Part shown: in pieces, positions 15,259-22,043 of the stretch
Position numbering within the stretch: position 1 is the stretch's first letter
Layout of the letters: each line of letters begins with the position of its first letter
DNA from: Spirochaetales bacterium
GTDB taxonomy: Bacteria; Spirochaetota; Spirochaetia; DSM-2461
Assembly: GCA_003247135.1 (NCBI GenBank)
Contig: QKAW01000012.1
Coordinates: 1-51,440 of the forward strand
Length of the DNA: 51,440 bases
Direction of reading: 5' to 3'
Program-made: the position numbers and the translations under genes
Notes under the pieces: model-generated
Databases searched by the model: none
The model's input: only the letters and a program-made list of their open reading frames with translations
Told to the model about the DNA's origin: nothing

Positions 15259-16046
15259 TTTGAACTGAGAAAATAGCTACCGAAAAGTTCAATTAGCTGA
15301 TGCCTGTTATTTACACCTAGTTTATTAAAAATATTATTAATCTGGACTTTAATAGTGTTAGCTGATTTATTCATTCTTCTTGCAAGGGCTCTATTTCCCT
15401 CCTTGTAAAAGCATAAGTTTTTTAATAAATCTATCTCAGTTTTAGTTAATCCATTAATCATTTCTGATAGATGATTTGCATCTACGGTTTTAAACGTTAA
15501 ATGAGTCAGATAAAGAGCGCCCTTAAGCTCCTTTATAAATCTACCTTTACTACTATCCTGATCAAATTTAATTCTTAAACCTTCGAATTTGAAAATTAAA
15601 ATAGATAATGCAAAAATAAAATATAGAAAAATTGCTATAATTGTCCTTGAAACAGAAACCTTGTTGTATTTAAAAGAGAAGATGAAAACAGCCAATGAAG
15701 AGATAAAAAGGATCGTGCTTTTAAAAAGAACATCTCTATTAAATAAACCATATTTTTCAGATATTAATATAATTAAAATCAGAAGTATAAAACCAAAACC
15801 TGTCTCTGGAAAGTGTATCATTGAACCTGTTGCAGCAATACAAAGTATAGCAACCTGTATATACCTGCCAATAATAAAAAAAGCTGATAGAAATAGTATT
15901 ATTGATGATAGTATCACTATAAAAGATACATTACAGTTATACATAGGTTTAAAATTATTTAACTTTAGCAAACAGTTTATACCATCTAGAAATAAACCAA
16001 TAAATGAGAAAACTATGCCAAATATTTTTGTTAAATCCCTAATCAC
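15243..16046 (-). CDS. Membrane-bound LuxR-type regulator
   Basis: A 267-residue protein with about six hydrophobic segments in its first 160 residues (for example VSFIVILSSIILFLSAFFIIG, FGFILLILIILIS, IIAIFLYFIFALSILIF) followed by a cytoplasmic LuxR/FixJ helix-turn-helix (LTKTEIDLLKNLCFYKEGNRALARRMNKSANTIKVQINNIFNKLGV). This is a one-component design that could sense a membrane or external cue and bind DNA directly; the signal and targets are unknown. The start is GTG at 16044-16046 with an extended -10 box 6 nt upstream and no Shine-Dalgarno site. It overlaps the convergent IclR-like gene by 16 bp. Confidence 0.8.
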   Translation of the reverse strand: MIRDLTKIFGIVFSFIGLFLDGINCLLKLNNFKPMYNCNVSFIVILSSIILFLSAFFIIGRYIQVAILCIAATGSMIHFPETGFGFILLILIILISEKYGLFNRDVLFKSTILFISSLAVFIFSFKYNKVSVSRTIIAIFLYFIFALSILIFKFEGLRIKFDQDSSKGRFIKELKGALYLTHLTFKTVDANHLSEMINGLTKTEIDLLKNLCFYKEGNRALARRMNKSANTIKVQINNIFNKLGVNNRHQLIELFGSYFLSSNYEES

Positions 16047-16052
16047 AAAATT

Positions 16053-16061
16053 AATATATCA
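16053..16061 (-). promoter_or_regulatory. Predicted leaderless extended -10 promoter of the luxR-type gene
   Basis: Minus strand TGATATATT: a TGn extension plus TATATT, ending 6 nt before the GTG start. No -35 match or Shine-Dalgarno site. Confidence 0.5.
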
Positions 16062-16083
16062 TGAGTTTTTTAGTAAGAATATC

Positions 16084-16118
16084 AAAAAAAAATGGAGGTC
16101 TTAAAAAACCTCCATTTT
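16084..16118 (-). terminator. Intrinsic terminator of the galactose operon
   Basis: On the minus strand a 10-bp stem AAAATGGAGG/CCTCCATTTT (arms 16109-16118 and 16089-16098) with a 10-nt loop is followed by a run of T. It lies just after the galT stop. Confidence 0.9.
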
Positions 16119-16121
16119 ATA

Positions 16122-17654
16122 TTACATGCAACCTGTGGATTTAATAAACTTATCAAATCCATTGATTCCAGCATCATTTAGTTTATATACTCCGGCACAT
16201 TCAAGAACTTCTTCAAATCTTTTACCGACTGCTTTCTTCAGTAAGTTTAATCCTTCAGTCTGAGTAGTAATGGTAACATTCTGTTTTAGAATTTCTTTAA
16301 ACCATTCCAAATGATTTGCCATATTCTCTTCAACATAGGAGATATCTCTGTCTCCAGCTAAAACTTCAGCTAGAATTTTTAAGTCTCCATCTATTCTTGC
16401 TGGAAGAATTGCTAACCCCATAACCTCAATTAAACCGATATTCTCTTTTTTAATATGATGCAGATGTTTATGTGGGTGATAAATTCCATCAGGATGTTCA
16501 TCATCGCATCTATTATTTCTAAGAACCAGATCAAGTTCAAAATCTCCATCATCATTTTTTCTGGCTATTGGAGTAATTGTATTATGAGGAATTAATTTTC
16601 CTTCATCTTCTGTATGAGAAAAAATGCCTACTGTTTCATCTGTATAAGCTCTCCATGAATCTAATATATTGGAAGCTAAATTTACAAGAGACTCTTTTTC
16701 CTTACCTGAAATTCTGATAACTGACATAGGCCATTCTACCATTGAAATTTTTACACCTGAGTATTCAGGATGTGTGTAACTCTTTAGAACCTTGGAATCT
16801 ACCATAGGAAATCTGTGGTTTCCTCCCTGAAAGTGATCGTGACTCAGTATTGAACCACCAACAATTGGTAAATCTGCATTAGATCCTATAAAATAGTGGG
16901 GCATAACCTCTACAAAGTCTGTTAATCTTTTAAAAGAGTCAATTGAAATCTTCATTGGTTCATGAGCTGCTTTAAAAATAATTGCGTGCTCATTGTAGTA
17001 TACATATGGAGAGTACTGATAGTACCAATCTTCTCCATCCAGTGTTAGAGGTAACACTCTATGACTTGATCTAGCTGGGTGGTTAACATGACCAGTATAA
17101 CCAACATTTTCAATACAGAGAAGACACTTTGGATAGTTTGATTGAACTGCTTTACCAGCTTTTGCTATATCCTTTGGATCCTTCTCGGGTTTTGACAGAT
17201 TTATTGTAATTTCCAGATCACCATATTTTGTCTCTGTTCTCCAATATTTGTTTAATGCAATTCTGTCAGTTCTAATATAATTAGACTGTTTACTAAGGTT
17301 ATAATAGTATGTTGTAGCAGCTTCGATACCTTTCTCTTTTTTAATAGATTCATAGGTTCTGTTTAATTCTGACTGTCTAGGCATAAACTGAGCCATTATT
17401 TGGGCATCCAGAATATCCTTTTGAGACATACTATCCTCAATTATTCCCCTTGAGACAGCATCCGCAATTATTCTGTTTAATATTTCTACAGGATACTCCG
17501 GAACTGAAAATTCAGTACTACCACTATATGGTTCATCTACCTGTAAAAGATAAAGTAACTGATTTCTAACCTGAGGAAGATCCAGCTTCTCTATCATTCT
17601 ATGATGTAGACCATAGGCCAAAATTTCTTCAATTAATTTTGCTGTTATACTCAT
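16122..17654 (-). CDS. galT: UDP-glucose--hexose-1-phosphate uridylyltransferase, class II GalT
   Basis: Leloir-pathway enzyme transferring UMP between UDP-glucose and galactose 1-phosphate. The 510-residue length and lack of the class I zinc motif fit the class II GalT known from Firmicutes. The active-site motif is GGSILSHDHFQGGNH (HxHxQ), with the conserved CLLCIENVGYTG, RVLPLTLDGEDWYYQYSPYVYYNEH and NTITPIARK blocks. It follows galK after 8 nt with AGGAG before the ATG, and is last in the lacI-galK-galT operon. galE is not in the window. Confidence 0.93.
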   Translation of the reverse strand: MSITAKLIEEILAYGLHHRMIEKLDLPQVRNQLLYLLQVDEPYSGSTEFSVPEYPVEILNRIIADAVSRGIIEDSMSQKDILDAQIMAQFMPRQSELNRTYESIKKEKGIEAATTYYYNLSKQSNYIRTDRIALNKYWRTETKYGDLEITINLSKPEKDPKDIAKAGKAVQSNYPKCLLCIENVGYTGHVNHPARSSHRVLPLTLDGEDWYYQYSPYVYYNEHAIIFKAAHEPMKISIDSFKRLTDFVEVMPHYFIGSNADLPIVGGSILSHDHFQGGNHRFPMVDSKVLKSYTHPEYSGVKISMVEWPMSVIRISGKEKESLVNLASNILDSWRAYTDETVGIFSHTEDEGKLIPHNTITPIARKNDDGDFELDLVLRNNRCDDEHPDGIYHPHKHLHHIKKENIGLIEVMGLAILPARIDGDLKILAEVLAGDRDISYVEENMANHLEWFKEILKQNVTITTQTEGLNLLKKAVGKRFEEVLECAGVYKLNDAGINGFDKFIKSTGCM

Positions 17655-17662
17655 TAAATCTC

Positions 17663-18820
17663 CTATGCTCTTCCAGCACCCTGACCAACACCCGCAACAT
17701 AGAACTCTGGTTTAAGTCCTGTTCTAGCTTCATAATTTTCTCCAACAGTTTTGATAAACTCATCTACAGACTCCTCTTTTACAAGACTTACTGTACAACC
17801 TCCAAAACCTGCACCTGTCATTCTAGCACCAATAGTTCCCGATATCTTTCTTGCCTCTTCCACCATAGTATCAAGCTCTACACCTGTTACTTCATACAGA
17901 TCTCTTAAAGAGTCGTGGGACTGATTCATAAGTTTTCCAAACTCAACAAGATCACCTGTTTCAAGAGCTTTTTTCGCTTTTACAGTTCTAATATTTTCAT
18001 ATACAGCATGTTCTGCTCTTTTAAGGTTTACACTATTGGAAATAAGACCTTTTTTTGCCTCGAAGGTTTTTTCATCTAGTTCACAAAGATATTTGAAGTT
18101 TAACTCCTTGTTCAAATCTTCCAAAGCCTGATCACACTCTGAACGTCTCTCATTATATTTTGAATCAGCTAAACCTCTTCTTTTCTTTGTATTACCAATT
18201 ACAATTTTAACACCATTTAAAACCAGAGGTACATAGTCATATTTTAGAGTATTACAATCCAGTAGAATAGCATGATCCTTTTTTCCCATTCCAACAGCAA
18301 ACTGATCCATAATTCCGCAGTTAACACCAACAAAGTTATTTTCAGCACTCTGGCTCATTTTTACAATGTCCACCATGTCTGTATTACATTTAAATAGATC
18401 ATTTACAATAACACCAGTTAAAACTTCTAATGATGCAGATGATGATAGACCAGAACCATTTGGGATGTTACCAAAAAATAGAACATCAAATCCCTTAACA
18501 TCGAATCCTCGATTTTGAAACTCTTTGATAACACCTTTAGGATAGTTTGCCCAGTCATCTTCCTTAACAAAATTATTGTCTTTTAAGTCTGTAACAACTT
18601 TTTTATCAAAATTAAGTGTAGCAAAATTTACAGTGTAATCATCTCTTAAACGAACAGCAGCATAAGTTCCAAAGTCTAAAGCACATGGAAAAACAAACCC
18701 TCCATTGTAATCAGTATGTTCACCAATTAAATTTACTCTACCTGGAGAAAAGAATTCAATAATTTCCCCCTCAGCACCAAAATACTCTTTAAAAGATTTA
18801 ACCATATCCATCTTTTCCAT
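17663..18820 (-). CDS. galK: Galactokinase
   Basis: Phosphorylates alpha-D-galactose to galactose 1-phosphate using ATP. GHMP-kinase layout in 385 residues: galactokinase signature [15 protein letters not shown] (about 27-41), ATP-binding loop [14 protein letters not shown], catalytic aspartate block CGIMDQFA, and glycine-rich [17 protein letters not shown] near the C-terminus. AAGGAGA precedes the ATG; the gene begins 12 nt after the regulator and ends 8 nt before galT, so all three share one transcript. Confidence 0.96.
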   Translation of the reverse strand: MEKMDMVKSFKEYFGAEGEIIEFFSPGRVNLIGEHTDYNGGFVFPCALDFGTYAAVRLRDDYTVNFATLNFDKKVVTDLKDNNFVKEDDWANYPKGVIKEFQNRGFDVKGFDVLFFGNIPNGSGLSSSASLEVLTGVIVNDLFKCNTDMVDIVKMSQSAENNFVGVNCGIMDQFAVGMGKKDHAILLDCNTLKYDYVPLVLNGVKIVIGNTKKRRGLADSKYNERRSECDQALEDLNKELNFKYLCELDEKTFEAKKGLISNSVNLKRAEHAVYENIRTVKAKKALETGDLVEFGKLMNQSHDSLRDLYEVTGVELDTMVEEARKISGTIGARMTGAGFGGCTVSLVKEESVDEFIKTVGENYEARTGLKPEFYVAGVGQGAGRA

Positions 18821-18832
18821 TTTTATCTCCTT

Positions 18833-19837
18833 TTACGAATTCCGAATTATCAATTTAGTCTCCAGAAATATCTTCTGAATCTCATGGTCATCGGTAGTCA
18901 TCATTGTATAAATACGCTTTGCAGCGAGTTGTCCTAAAATAGTCATTTGCTGATCTACTGTAGATATATCAGGCTCCGTTATCTGGGAAATAATTGTATT
19001 ATCGAAACCGATAATTCTTAAATCCCCCGGAACCTTTATCCCTAGAGACTTTGCAGCATGCAGTGCTCCAACAGCCATCCAGTCATTACAACATATAATT
19101 CCATCAGGGGCTGATTTTTTCTCTTTTAATGCAGAAATAACCTTGAGTTTTGCTGAGTTAACACTCTTTAAATCATTACCCTCATCAATACTTAATACTT
19201 TGCAATAATCACTTTTTTTAAGAATAAAATCCCGGTAAACTTCCTCTTTAATATCATAGGAGTAACTATGTTTACCTCTTAAAAGTGTAACTTTTGTACA
19301 CCCTTCACCTAAAAGATAATTTAACGCTTCAATTACACCGGATGTAGCATCATTTAAAATATAGTTACACTTAACTCCATCATAAAAACCATTTATTAAA
19401 ACAAGAGGTATAGATTTTGACAAATCTTCTATAAAACCGGAATCAATATTCTCTTTTCTCGGGTCAATCATAATAATGCCGTCTGCCTGTCTGTTCAAAA
19501 GATTATGAATCATATCAACTTCGCTTTTATTATCACCCTCGGAGTGACACAGTATGGTGGAATATCCCATTGGTCTTATAAAGCTGTCTATACCTTTTAT
19601 TACTTCAGAGAAGAAAAGGTTTTCTATTGATGGTGTTATAATTCCTATTGTTTTTGTGCAACTCTGTATCAGACCCTTAGCTAATAAGTTTGGTCTAAAA
19701 TTTAGTTTATCTATTGCTGAATTAACTCTCAGCCTTGTTGACTCTTTAACAGGATAATTTTTATTTATTACCCTGGAGACTGTTGTAATAGATACACCTG
19801 CTAGATCTGCTACATCCTGTATAGTTGACTTCTTCAT
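18833..19837 (-). CDS. LacI/GalR-family repressor of the galactose operon
   Basis: A 334-residue regulator: N-terminal LacI helix-turn-helix (TIQDVADLAGVSITTVSRVINK), hinge helix region (RPNLLAKGL) and a periplasmic-binding-protein-like effector domain (IGIITPSIENLFFSEVIKGID, CCNDWMAVGALHAA, IIGFDN). As first gene of the galK-galT operon it most likely represses its own transcript and is released by a galactose-related sugar (inference). Two identical 17-bp palindromic sites support this: one just upstream at 19851-19867 and one inside its own coding region at 19611-19627. The start has a GAGGAT ribosome-binding site. Confidence 0.92.
   Translation of the reverse strand: MKKSTIQDVADLAGVSITTVSRVINKNYPVKESTRLRVNSAIDKLNFRPNLLAKGLIQSCTKTIGIITPSIENLFFSEVIKGIDSFIRPMGYSTILCHSEGDNKSEVDMIHNLLNRQADGIIMIDPRKENIDSGFIEDLSKSIPLVLINGFYDGVKCNYILNDATSGVIEALNYLLGEGCTKVTLLRGKHSYSYDIKEEVYRDFILKKSDYCKVLSIDEGNDLKSVNSAKLKVISALKEKKSAPDGIICCNDWMAVGALHAAKSLGIKVPGDLRIIGFDNTIISQITEPDISTVDQQMTILGQLAAKRIYTMMTTDDHEIQKIFLETKLIIRNS
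19611..19627. promoter_or_regulatory. Internal (auxiliary) operator copy within the lacI-type gene
   Basis: AAGAAAAGGTTTTCTAT, identical over 17 bp to the upstream site and 240 bp away from it. It encodes part of the IENLFF segment on the minus strand. Equivalent in layout to E. coli lac O2; a looping role is inferred. Confidence 0.65.
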
Positions 19838-19850
19838 TAATCCTCAATTT

Positions 19851-19867
19851 AAGAAAAGGTTTTCTAT
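19851..19867. promoter_or_regulatory. Main operator upstream of the galactose operon
   Basis: AAGAAAAGGTTTTCTAT, centred on the palindrome AGAAAA-GG-TTTTCT. It sits at the predicted start of transcription of the lacI-galK-galT operon, just downstream of the -10 box, and in the 86-bp gap shared with the divergent hydrolase gene. Confidence 0.75.
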
Positions 19868-19872
19868 ACAAT

Positions 19873-19900
19873 ATATTATCATAAAATGATGGCATGTCAA
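19873..19900 (-). promoter_or_regulatory. Sigma-70 promoter of the lacI-galK-galT operon
   Basis: Minus strand TTGACA (19895-19900), 16-bp spacer, TAATAT (19873-19878). The operator begins within a few bases of the predicted start. Confidence 0.75.
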
Positions 19901-19908
19901 TATGAATG

Positions 19909-19917
19909 TGCTATAAT
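19909..19917 (+). promoter_or_regulatory. Predicted leaderless extended -10 promoter of the MBL-fold gene
   Basis: TGCTATAAT: a perfect TATAAT with TGn extension, ending 6 nt before ATG 19924. Transcription starting at the usual distance would begin on the A of the ATG. Confidence 0.65.
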
Positions 19918-19923
19918 AACTCC

Positions 19924-20835
19924 ATGTTATTAGATGAATATAAAATTGATATTGTAGATTCAGGACTTGTCCGAAAGGAGTTTGCTGGAACATATATTAT
20001 ACAGGAGACAAATGAAGCTGCAATTGTAGAGATTAGTACAACCCATGCTATCCCTGCCATACTTAAAAGATTAAATGAACTTTCAATAAAAAAAGAGGAT
20101 GTAAAATATCTTTTTATAACCCACATTCACCTGGACCATGCAAGCGGTTGTGGAGCACTATTAAAAAATCTTCCCAATGCCAAACTTGTTCTTCACCCTA
20201 CAGGTGCAAAACACATGGTTAATCCAGAAAGATTAATTCAGGGGGCAATTGAGGTTTATGGTGCAGAAGTTGTAGCAGAAGATTACGGGAGTATTGAACC
20301 TGTTGCCCAGGAGAGAATTATTGAGTGTAAGGATGGAGAAATTTTTACACTTGGAAACAGAGAACTTACAACAATATATACCCCGGGTCATGCCAGACAC
20401 CATATTTCAATATACGACAGTAAATCCAGAGGAATTTTTTCAGGAGACAGTTTAGGATTGGCCTACCCTGAACTTAATGTTAATAAGAATAGATTCTGTC
20501 AGCCAACAACCTCCCCTGCCGCTTTTGAATTTGATAAAATGATGGAATCAATTGATAAAATGTATCTGTATAATCCTGAAATTATATTTTTTACTCATTA
20601 CGGTTACTCAAAGGATCCATTAAGTGTAAAAAATCAAATAAAAAGACGTTTAAATGACTATATAGACTTATTAAATAAAGATTTTGCACAAATTGAAGAA
20701 AATTTATCAGATTATTATATACATGAGTGCAAAAATAGTGGTATAAAACTATCTACTGAAACACTATTGGATTTGTTTAATATTGATATTAAATTAAACG
20801 CAAAGGGGCTTAAGATTTGGAAGAGCAGGCAATAA
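19924..20835 (+). CDS. Metallo-beta-lactamase-fold hydrolase
   Basis: About 303 residues with the binuclear metal motif THIHLDH (His67, His69, Asp71, His72 from ATG 19924), a later TPGHARHH and FSGDSLGL, and FFTHYG, covering the usual metal ligands. The N-terminus (VDSGLVRKEFAGTYII) and roughly 300-residue length resemble the glyoxalase II/AHL-lactonase-like group, but substrate cannot be told. An in-frame ATG at 19906 exists, but I favour ATG 19924, which lies 6 nt after a perfect extended -10 box. It is divergent from the galactose repressor and could be affected by the same operator. Confidence 0.85.
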   Translation: MLLDEYKIDIVDSGLVRKEFAGTYIIQETNEAAIVEISTTHAIPAILKRLNELSIKKEDVKYLFITHIHLDHASGCGALLKNLPNAKLVLHPTGAKHMVNPERLIQGAIEVYGAEVVAEDYGSIEPVAQERIIECKDGEIFTLGNRELTTIYTPGHARHHISIYDSKSRGIFSGDSLGLAYPELNVNKNRFCQPTTSPAAFEFDKMMESIDKMYLYNPEIIFFTHYGYSKDPLSVKNQIKRRLNDYIDLLNKDFAQIEENLSDYYIHECKNSGIKLSTETLLDLFNIDIKLNAKGLKIWKSRQ

Positions 20836-20861
20836 TCCGTTAGATTATAAATTGCCTTTTG
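20827..20861 (+). terminator. Probable terminator after the MBL-fold gene
   Basis: AGGCAAT (20827-20833) pairs with ATTGCCT (20851-20857), with AATC/GATT pairing possible inside, followed by TTTTG. The stem begins inside the last codons of the gene. Confidence 0.55.
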
Positions 20862-20969
20862 ACCATTTATTAAGTAAATAATCTATAGCTTCTTAATACT
20901 TGAAACATTAACTATAAAATTTAATAGATCTTAAACAGACCAACATACAAAGAACAATGGAGAGTAATT

Positions 20970-21440
20970 GTGGAAAACATTGACAAAATAAACAGAATGA
21001 TATTAAACATTTTGCAAGATGACTGTTCAATAACTAATAACGAGTTGGCAAAAAGAGTTGGTCTTGCACCGGCAACAACACTTGAACGTGTAAGAAAACT
21101 GGAATCTAAAGGTATTCTCCAAAAATATGTAGCCCAAATAAACCCTAAATCAGTCGATAAAGATACAGTCGCTTTTGTTGAATTATCTTTAACAAAACAT
21201 ACAACTGAACAAGTAGATGCATTTAACAAGGCAATTGCACTTTTAGATGAAGTAGAGAGCTGCTACAGAATTTCAGGAGACAGAGACTATCTTCTAAAAA
21301 TAAGAGTTAAGGATATTAAGGATTTTGACAGATTCAGTTTTGAGGAACTTTCTAAAATTCCTGGAATTGAGAGATGCTCTACAAAATTTGTGTTAAAAAC
21401 AATAGTTAACAAGACAAAAATAACTTTAACTGAAGAATAA
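20970..21440 (+). CDS. Lrp/AsnC-family regulator
   Basis: A 156-residue protein with an N-terminal winged helix (DKINRMILNILQDDCSITNNELAKRVGLAPATTLERVRKLESKGIL) and an RAM/ACT-like C-terminal domain (VAFVELSLTKH, VESCYRISGDRDYLLKIRV, GIERCSTKFVLKTI). Such proteins respond to amino acids and control amino-acid metabolism. The start is GTG 20970 with ATGGAGAG upstream. It lies near the glutamate dehydrogenase gene, which is on the other strand and could be a target (inference). Confidence 0.92.
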   Translation: MENIDKINRMILNILQDDCSITNNELAKRVGLAPATTLERVRKLESKGILQKYVAQINPKSVDKDTVAFVELSLTKHTTEQVDAFNKAIALLDEVESCYRISGDRDYLLKIRVKDIKDFDRFSFEELSKIPGIERCSTKFVLKTIVNKTKITLTEE

Positions 21441-22019
21441 TCATCGATCAGAATCTGATAAGACTCCCTCAACTAGTGGAGTCTTATCATAAGGACAGAT
21501 TTCAGTACTGGGATCAAAATAGACAGTTTCACAAAATGGACAGTAGTAATAATTGCCATTTCCTGCAAATTCAATAGATTCAATTAGATTATAATGAAGA
21601 TAAAATGTAACTGGTGAGGCAAATAATTCTTCGAATCCTTCTAAATGTCCAGTAGTTTTTATATAGACTAGATGACTCTCACCCGAGATTAGGTTTAAAG
21701 TTGCTCTGGTAAAACCTTCATATCTATCATCAGCAAAATCATTTGAGGAAAATATAACACTTTTAATATTCTTAAAGCTTACAGTATATAGACCTGAATT
21801 ACGCCTAACCCAGAAAAAATATTTTTTCTCGTTAAACTCATCAAAAAAAGCAATTCTGGAGACATTGAACCTCTCACCTTCATTATCTTTTATTGTAGCT
21901 GCAAAAAAAGGATCATATACAACTTCATTAAAAACTATCTTCCTATCCTTCTCTTCCTGGGAAACTCCTATAGAAATTGTAATAAAAAGTAGTGTATATA
22001 AAAGAATTACTCTAAACAT
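21441..22019 (-). CDS. Exported protein with C-terminal zinc-ribbon-like motif
   Basis: About 192 residues. A signal peptide (FRVILLYTLLFITISIGVS) leads into a beta-rich domain (FFAATIKDNEGERFNVSRIAFF, LYTVSFKNIKSVIF, TRATLNLISGESHLVYIKT), then CPFCETVYFDPSTEICPYD, a Cys-x2-Cys plus single Cys arrangement like a zinc ribbon. I do not recognise the family. I start it at ATG 22017-22019, because an extended -10 (TGCTATACT) ends 6 nt before it; a GGAG is also present but only 2 nt from the ATG. The longer version from 22043 would begin within the preceding gene's end. It abuts the convergent lrp-type gene. Confidence 0.65.
   Translation of the reverse strand: MFRVILLYTLLFITISIGVSQEEKDRKIVFNEVVYDPFFAATIKDNEGERFNVSRIAFFDEFNEKKYFFWVRRNSGLYTVSFKNIKSVIFSSNDFADDRYEGFTRATLNLISGESHLVYIKTTGHLEGFEELFASPVTFYLHYNLIESIEFAGNGNYYYCPFCETVYFDPSTEICPYDKTPLVEGVLSDSDR
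21457..21488. terminator. Perfect 11-bp hairpin inside the 3' end of the exported protein gene
   Basis: GATAAGACTCC (21457-21467) / GGAGTCTTATC (21478-21488) with a 10-nt loop, 17 nt after the lrp-type stop. It lacks a T-run on either strand, so it may be a factor-assisted terminator or an RNA-stabilising hairpin. It also encodes residues DKTPLVEGVLSD of the convergent gene. Confidence 0.45.
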
Positions 22020-22025
22020 TTCTCC

Positions 22026-22034
22026 AGTATAGCA
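22026..22034 (-). promoter_or_regulatory. Predicted leaderless extended -10 promoter of the exported zinc-ribbon gene
   Basis: Minus strand TGCTATACT ends 6 nt before the ATG at 22017-22019. It lies between that ATG and the end of the upstream dehydrogenase gene. Confidence 0.5.
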
Positions 22035-22043
22035 CATTCTCAA

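Noticed and set aside
15589..16104. 171-codon plus-strand frame opposite the membrane LuxR-type gene
   Set aside because: Overlaps a well-supported gene entirely, has Lys/Ile-rich composition with no motif or start signal, and extends across the galT terminator.
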